From Nymphaea colorata (taxonomy: Eukaryota; Streptophyta; Magnoliopsida; Nymphaeales; Nymphaeaceae): 64,000 nucleotides of DNA. Below are positions 60,716 to 64,000 of the stretch, piece after piece. Position 1 is the stretch's first letter. Each line of letters opens with the position of its first letter. Position numbers and translations under genes: made by a program. The stretch covers positions 19,111,716-19,175,715 of the forward strand of contig NC_045144.1 of assembly GCF_008831285.2 (NCBI RefSeq), written 5' to 3'. The notes below the pieces were generated by a model. It ran no database searches. It was not told where the DNA came from and saw only the letters and a list, made by a program, of their open reading frames with translations.

Positions 60716-63360
60716 GCTGTGAGATCTGATGGTGGAAATTAAGTTATAAATGGAACGGTCGAGTTATTTTTTTAGGAGTTTGAAATACCCTTCAAATAAG
60801 AAAAGGTTCCACCCTCCAAAAGAGAGAGAGAGAGAGAGAGAAACAAATGAATTTTTTTAAAACCAAATCCTTTATTTCCTTTGAGTGACATTTGTGGCTT
60901 TTTGAAAAACAGCTTACTTTCTATATCTATAATTTAATCTCTATCCTCTTTCGGTCAGGATAATTCACATCAAAGTCTAGTATACAAGGGTCTAATAACT
61001 AGATATAGTAGACCTCTACAATTCTAAAAAATTGAGTTGATCTGTCTATCTATTAAATAGTTTCAATTAGTTAGATCCTAAGAACTACAATTTGGGACAA
61101 ACAAAGGAACTTTGTGTACCTAAAAAAATTGTTGGGAATTTGTTGATCTCAAACATAGAATAAGTTGCCTGCAATTCTTAATAGTTTGTTATATTATTTT
61201 TTTTATATAAATGAATAAATAAATGTAGTATCTGAGAATTTTGTTCAGTTAAAGTCAGAGCTTAAACTTATATATAAGAAAGCAGCATCGGTGCATGCAA
61301 AAAATATTCTTTTCTTGTTAAAGTAGCATAAAACACAAAAAAAAAAAAAAAAAACCACCGAGACTTGGAAAATGGAACGGAATCTAACTCAGATGTAATA
61401 GAATTAAGAGAGCTATGCAAGATCACACAAAATTAAGAATTTATGATTCCTTAAGAAAGCGTGGTTTTACATGTGTAAGAGTAAAATATTTTTCGGGGTC
61501 CAAAAACTTCAATGTTTTCCTTGTTTAATAGTCTGGGATCTCAAAAAAAAAAAATTACATGTTAAATTTAAAAAAAAATATTTTTTTTGTTAAAATTTTG
61601 AAAAATGATATTTCTATTTACCTCAAAATTTTGAAAAACTTTAATTCGCTCCCCTCACAAAAAATTTCTGGCTTTGTCCGAAATAATCGCCAATCCATAA
61701 GTTGACTCGAATGAAAATGATCAAACAATTGGTTGTCGACTAACATCAAATAAATAAGCCCACAAGTTGACTTGATGAACAGACAATTCAATTCAATCTC
61801 TCGACACTTGTAGGTGTTGCACTGGAGGTGTTAAAATTTCTAGAACTAAAAAAATTAATGCATAGGGGCGTTTGATTGGCTCAAAACTTAGACCAAGAGT
61901 CTGTTTTCTGGTGAGAAGGAAGATTATTTGACTTGACATCCATGAATTAATGATGTGAAGATTACAAATTCATGATTTTTTTTTTTTAAATTGGAAACGT
62001 AGAACCCGAAATGTGGAGATTTCAAATTCCAACTTCTCAACACCACGTAAAGTTCCTTGTCGCGGCTCTTAATCGACGAAAGGCCACATAAAATGAACTA
62101 TGTTTTATCATTTTTTAAATAGTGAAACTTCCGAGGCTCGTCTGAATCTCAAGGACACCAATTGTCATCCGAAGAAGAAAGCTTATATAAAAAAGATGTT
62201 TTATTATTATTTTTTTAGATTGTGAAAATTCTAAGTCTCGTTTGAATGTCAACGACATAATTGATTGACGCAGAAGAAAGCGTGAAGGATTAAAATATTA
62301 TTTTTTAAAATTTTTATATATTTTTTAAAATTTACATATAAATTTTTAATTTTTTAAAAGGGATTATATCCCTGTCGCCATCCTTTGGCTCGGCTGCTGA
62401 GCACATCCAATGAGTAATGTGGAGATAGTTTCTCCAAGGCTCAGCTCATCAGCTCATGTGCTGTCAAACCGATTGAAACTTCACATTTGGAAATTTCTCG
62501 GTTTTCATTTTTCTGACTTTAGGCACTTTAAATTAAATTTTAAAATTTAATTCTATTTAGATATAAAAGCTGATGTTCCTTGAATTTAGGCATGTTATTA
62601 ATTTATTGGACACTTGATTTGAACATGAATTCGACTAGTTGAATTGGATAAGAACTTCGTATTGAATTAAGAACAACATCAGGTAGTGGTAGAGCTAAAA
62701 TTTTTTAGTTTAGTCAGTACTGACAAAATGAAAGCTTGCTATTGCAGCAAAGGGCGACAGTAGGATTTTTGTCTATAGGACACTAAATATATATGTGACA
62801 AGTTTTTAGTTGAACTTGAGGCAGTGAGTCTGGTCTCATGGGGTTGATTCATATAACTAGACTCAAACCTACCCAGATCAAATAATTAAAAACAAGGTTT
62901 TACAGTAGGCACCGTGGAGCGTATGACCCAACAAACCACACCTACCTCTGCTTCTATCTTCTATCTGCCCTAAAATTTGAGGCATATTCACATAACACAT
63001 TTTAAATTGTTTCATGAATCTGTCTCAATCTTGGGCCATATTGATGACATCGTTATATACTATTTTGTTTGCCCAACATGCTCTAATTATGATGTTTATT
63101 TTGCTTTATAAATGATGTTATTCTCTAGAACACTTTCTTCTACTTGTTTTTGATCCCTTACCTCTGATCATCTCACAGATATCTTTCCTTTTTGGATAAA
63201 TGCATTCAAGTATATAAGCATGCCCCGAAAGTTATGTTGGGATTGTTCCACAGAAGTTGTATTTTCAACATTGTGGAGAAAGCATGTCATGACAATGGCC
63301 GAACCAACCATAATACCCATTCGGCTACCATTTAACTATTATTGGTCATATCAAGAATTA
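60711..63360. other. intergenic, no gene seen
   Basis: AT-rich. A degenerate duplication with a period of 100 bp is present at about 62105-62285 (GTGAAA..CT..G.CTCGT.TGAAT.TCAA at 62122 and 62222). No coding gene is recognised. Confidence 0.5.
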
Positions 63361-63367
63361 TTCTGAG

Positions 63368-63600
63368 GGAGTGGGAGGTTGCCCCATGCCCGAAGTGAGA
63401 CCACAAGACCCCTCCATTCCTCCTGCCTCTAGGGTCCAAAGTTGCATCGGTACCCATGTGGGATATGATTTGCCTTTTAGCTTGAGTGTCATAATTTCAT
63501 GTTTTACAGTTCAAGAAAATAGCACCCACGAAAATCGAACAGGCAATGTGCCTTCAACATGCTCGCCTGTTTGACCAGTTATGCTATGCCCCTGGGGGAA
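63368..63600 (-). mobile_element. tRNA-derived SINE-like repeat
   Basis: On the minus strand it begins CCCAGGGGCATAGCATAACT, containing an A-box-like TAGCATAACTGG, followed by a B-box-like TGTTCGATTTTC and then a non-tRNA body. The frame at 63371-63574 is not a gene. Confidence 0.5.
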
Positions 63601-64000
63601 ATAATTATTACATAATCTGTCGAGGTATCATAGGATCTTTATGACACTTAACCCTCAAGTATCATACTTATGTGGTTAATAAGGCTTGTTAACATATGCA
63701 CTTACAAAACTTGTAAACGAGGATTAATTAAACACATTTTGTGCTACCTGAAGGGCACAAACATTATTATTTAAGTTTTCTAAAAGGTTCAATCCATCTC
63801 TTAAATTTGTACACATAGTCTTTAGGACCATAGGTCAATAACAGGTTTCATCACTTTTGTGGGAGACAATGCGATATCTTTGGCATCAAGCAGGGTAGAG
63901 CAAAAAATTTTTCATGAACCCAGCTTATCATGAAATAATAAAGCATATAGAAATTGACGATGAAAAGGAAGAACTTAATCATAAAAGACGATAAGGTTCG
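63601..64000. other. intergenic, no gene seen
   Basis: AT-rich DNA to the window end with no recognisable feature. Confidence 0.5.

Noticed and set aside
1..64000. LTR retrotransposon or LINE with coding domains
   Set aside because: No frame showing reverse transcriptase, integrase or gag motifs was seen; only short non-coding elements.
1..64000. Naming a species (for example a water lily or a magnoliid)
   Set aside because: Gene order and repeats cannot be compared without a search; the proteins support flowering plant but nothing narrower.

Overview
The window is nuclear DNA of a flowering plant. All five genes I can support encode plant proteins. Four of them have GT-AG introns, and they are separated by AT-rich DNA full of microsatellites, small terminal-inverted-repeat (TIR) elements and tRNA-headed repeats. 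The species cannot be fixed from the sequence. I see no bacterial, organellar or viral genes, no rRNA, no convincing tRNA gene and no CRISPR array.

Layout: 1-16.9 kb is gene-free and repeat-rich. It includes four members of a hAT-like MITE family built from TCGAGCTCGAG-type sequence, two of them with perfect 8-bp target-site duplications (TSDs). 16.9-19.1 kb is the GA/CT-rich upstream region of a class I TCP transcription factor (TCP20 type, single exon, + strand, 19117-20031). 20.0-29.7 kb has no recognisable gene but holds several short transposons, including a hAT element inserted into a tRNA-headed SINE-like repeat. 29810-42321 (+) is a 13-exon RMI1 gene (RecQ-mediated genome instability protein 1, RTR complex). 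42544-44077 and 46681-48837 (both -) are tandem paralogues of an 11-beta-hydroxysteroid dehydrogenase-like/steroleosin gene with six exons each. 49732-54243 (-) is a seven-exon YSL6-type yellow stripe-like metal-nicotianamine transporter. 54.3-64 kb is again gene-free and repeat-rich.

RMI1 and the first dehydrogenase gene converge, with only 222 bp between their stop codons. The two dehydrogenase genes and YSL6 form a same-strand series. The genes do not form one pathway: they cover growth regulation (TCP20), recombination-intermediate dissolution (RMI1), oil-body-type sterol or steroid oxidoreduction (the dehydrogenase pair) and intracellular iron-nicotianamine transport (YSL6).

I assembled the exon structures by following reading frame, splice-site phase and remembered family sequence. 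In every gene the summed exon length is a multiple of three and ends at a stop. I found no evidence of a wholly new biological system. The most interesting observations are a repeated exon-pair pattern in the middle of RMI1, a 27-glutamine tract in TCP20, a changed TPG motif in one dehydrogenase copy, and hAT-like elements with clear TSDs, one of them nested.
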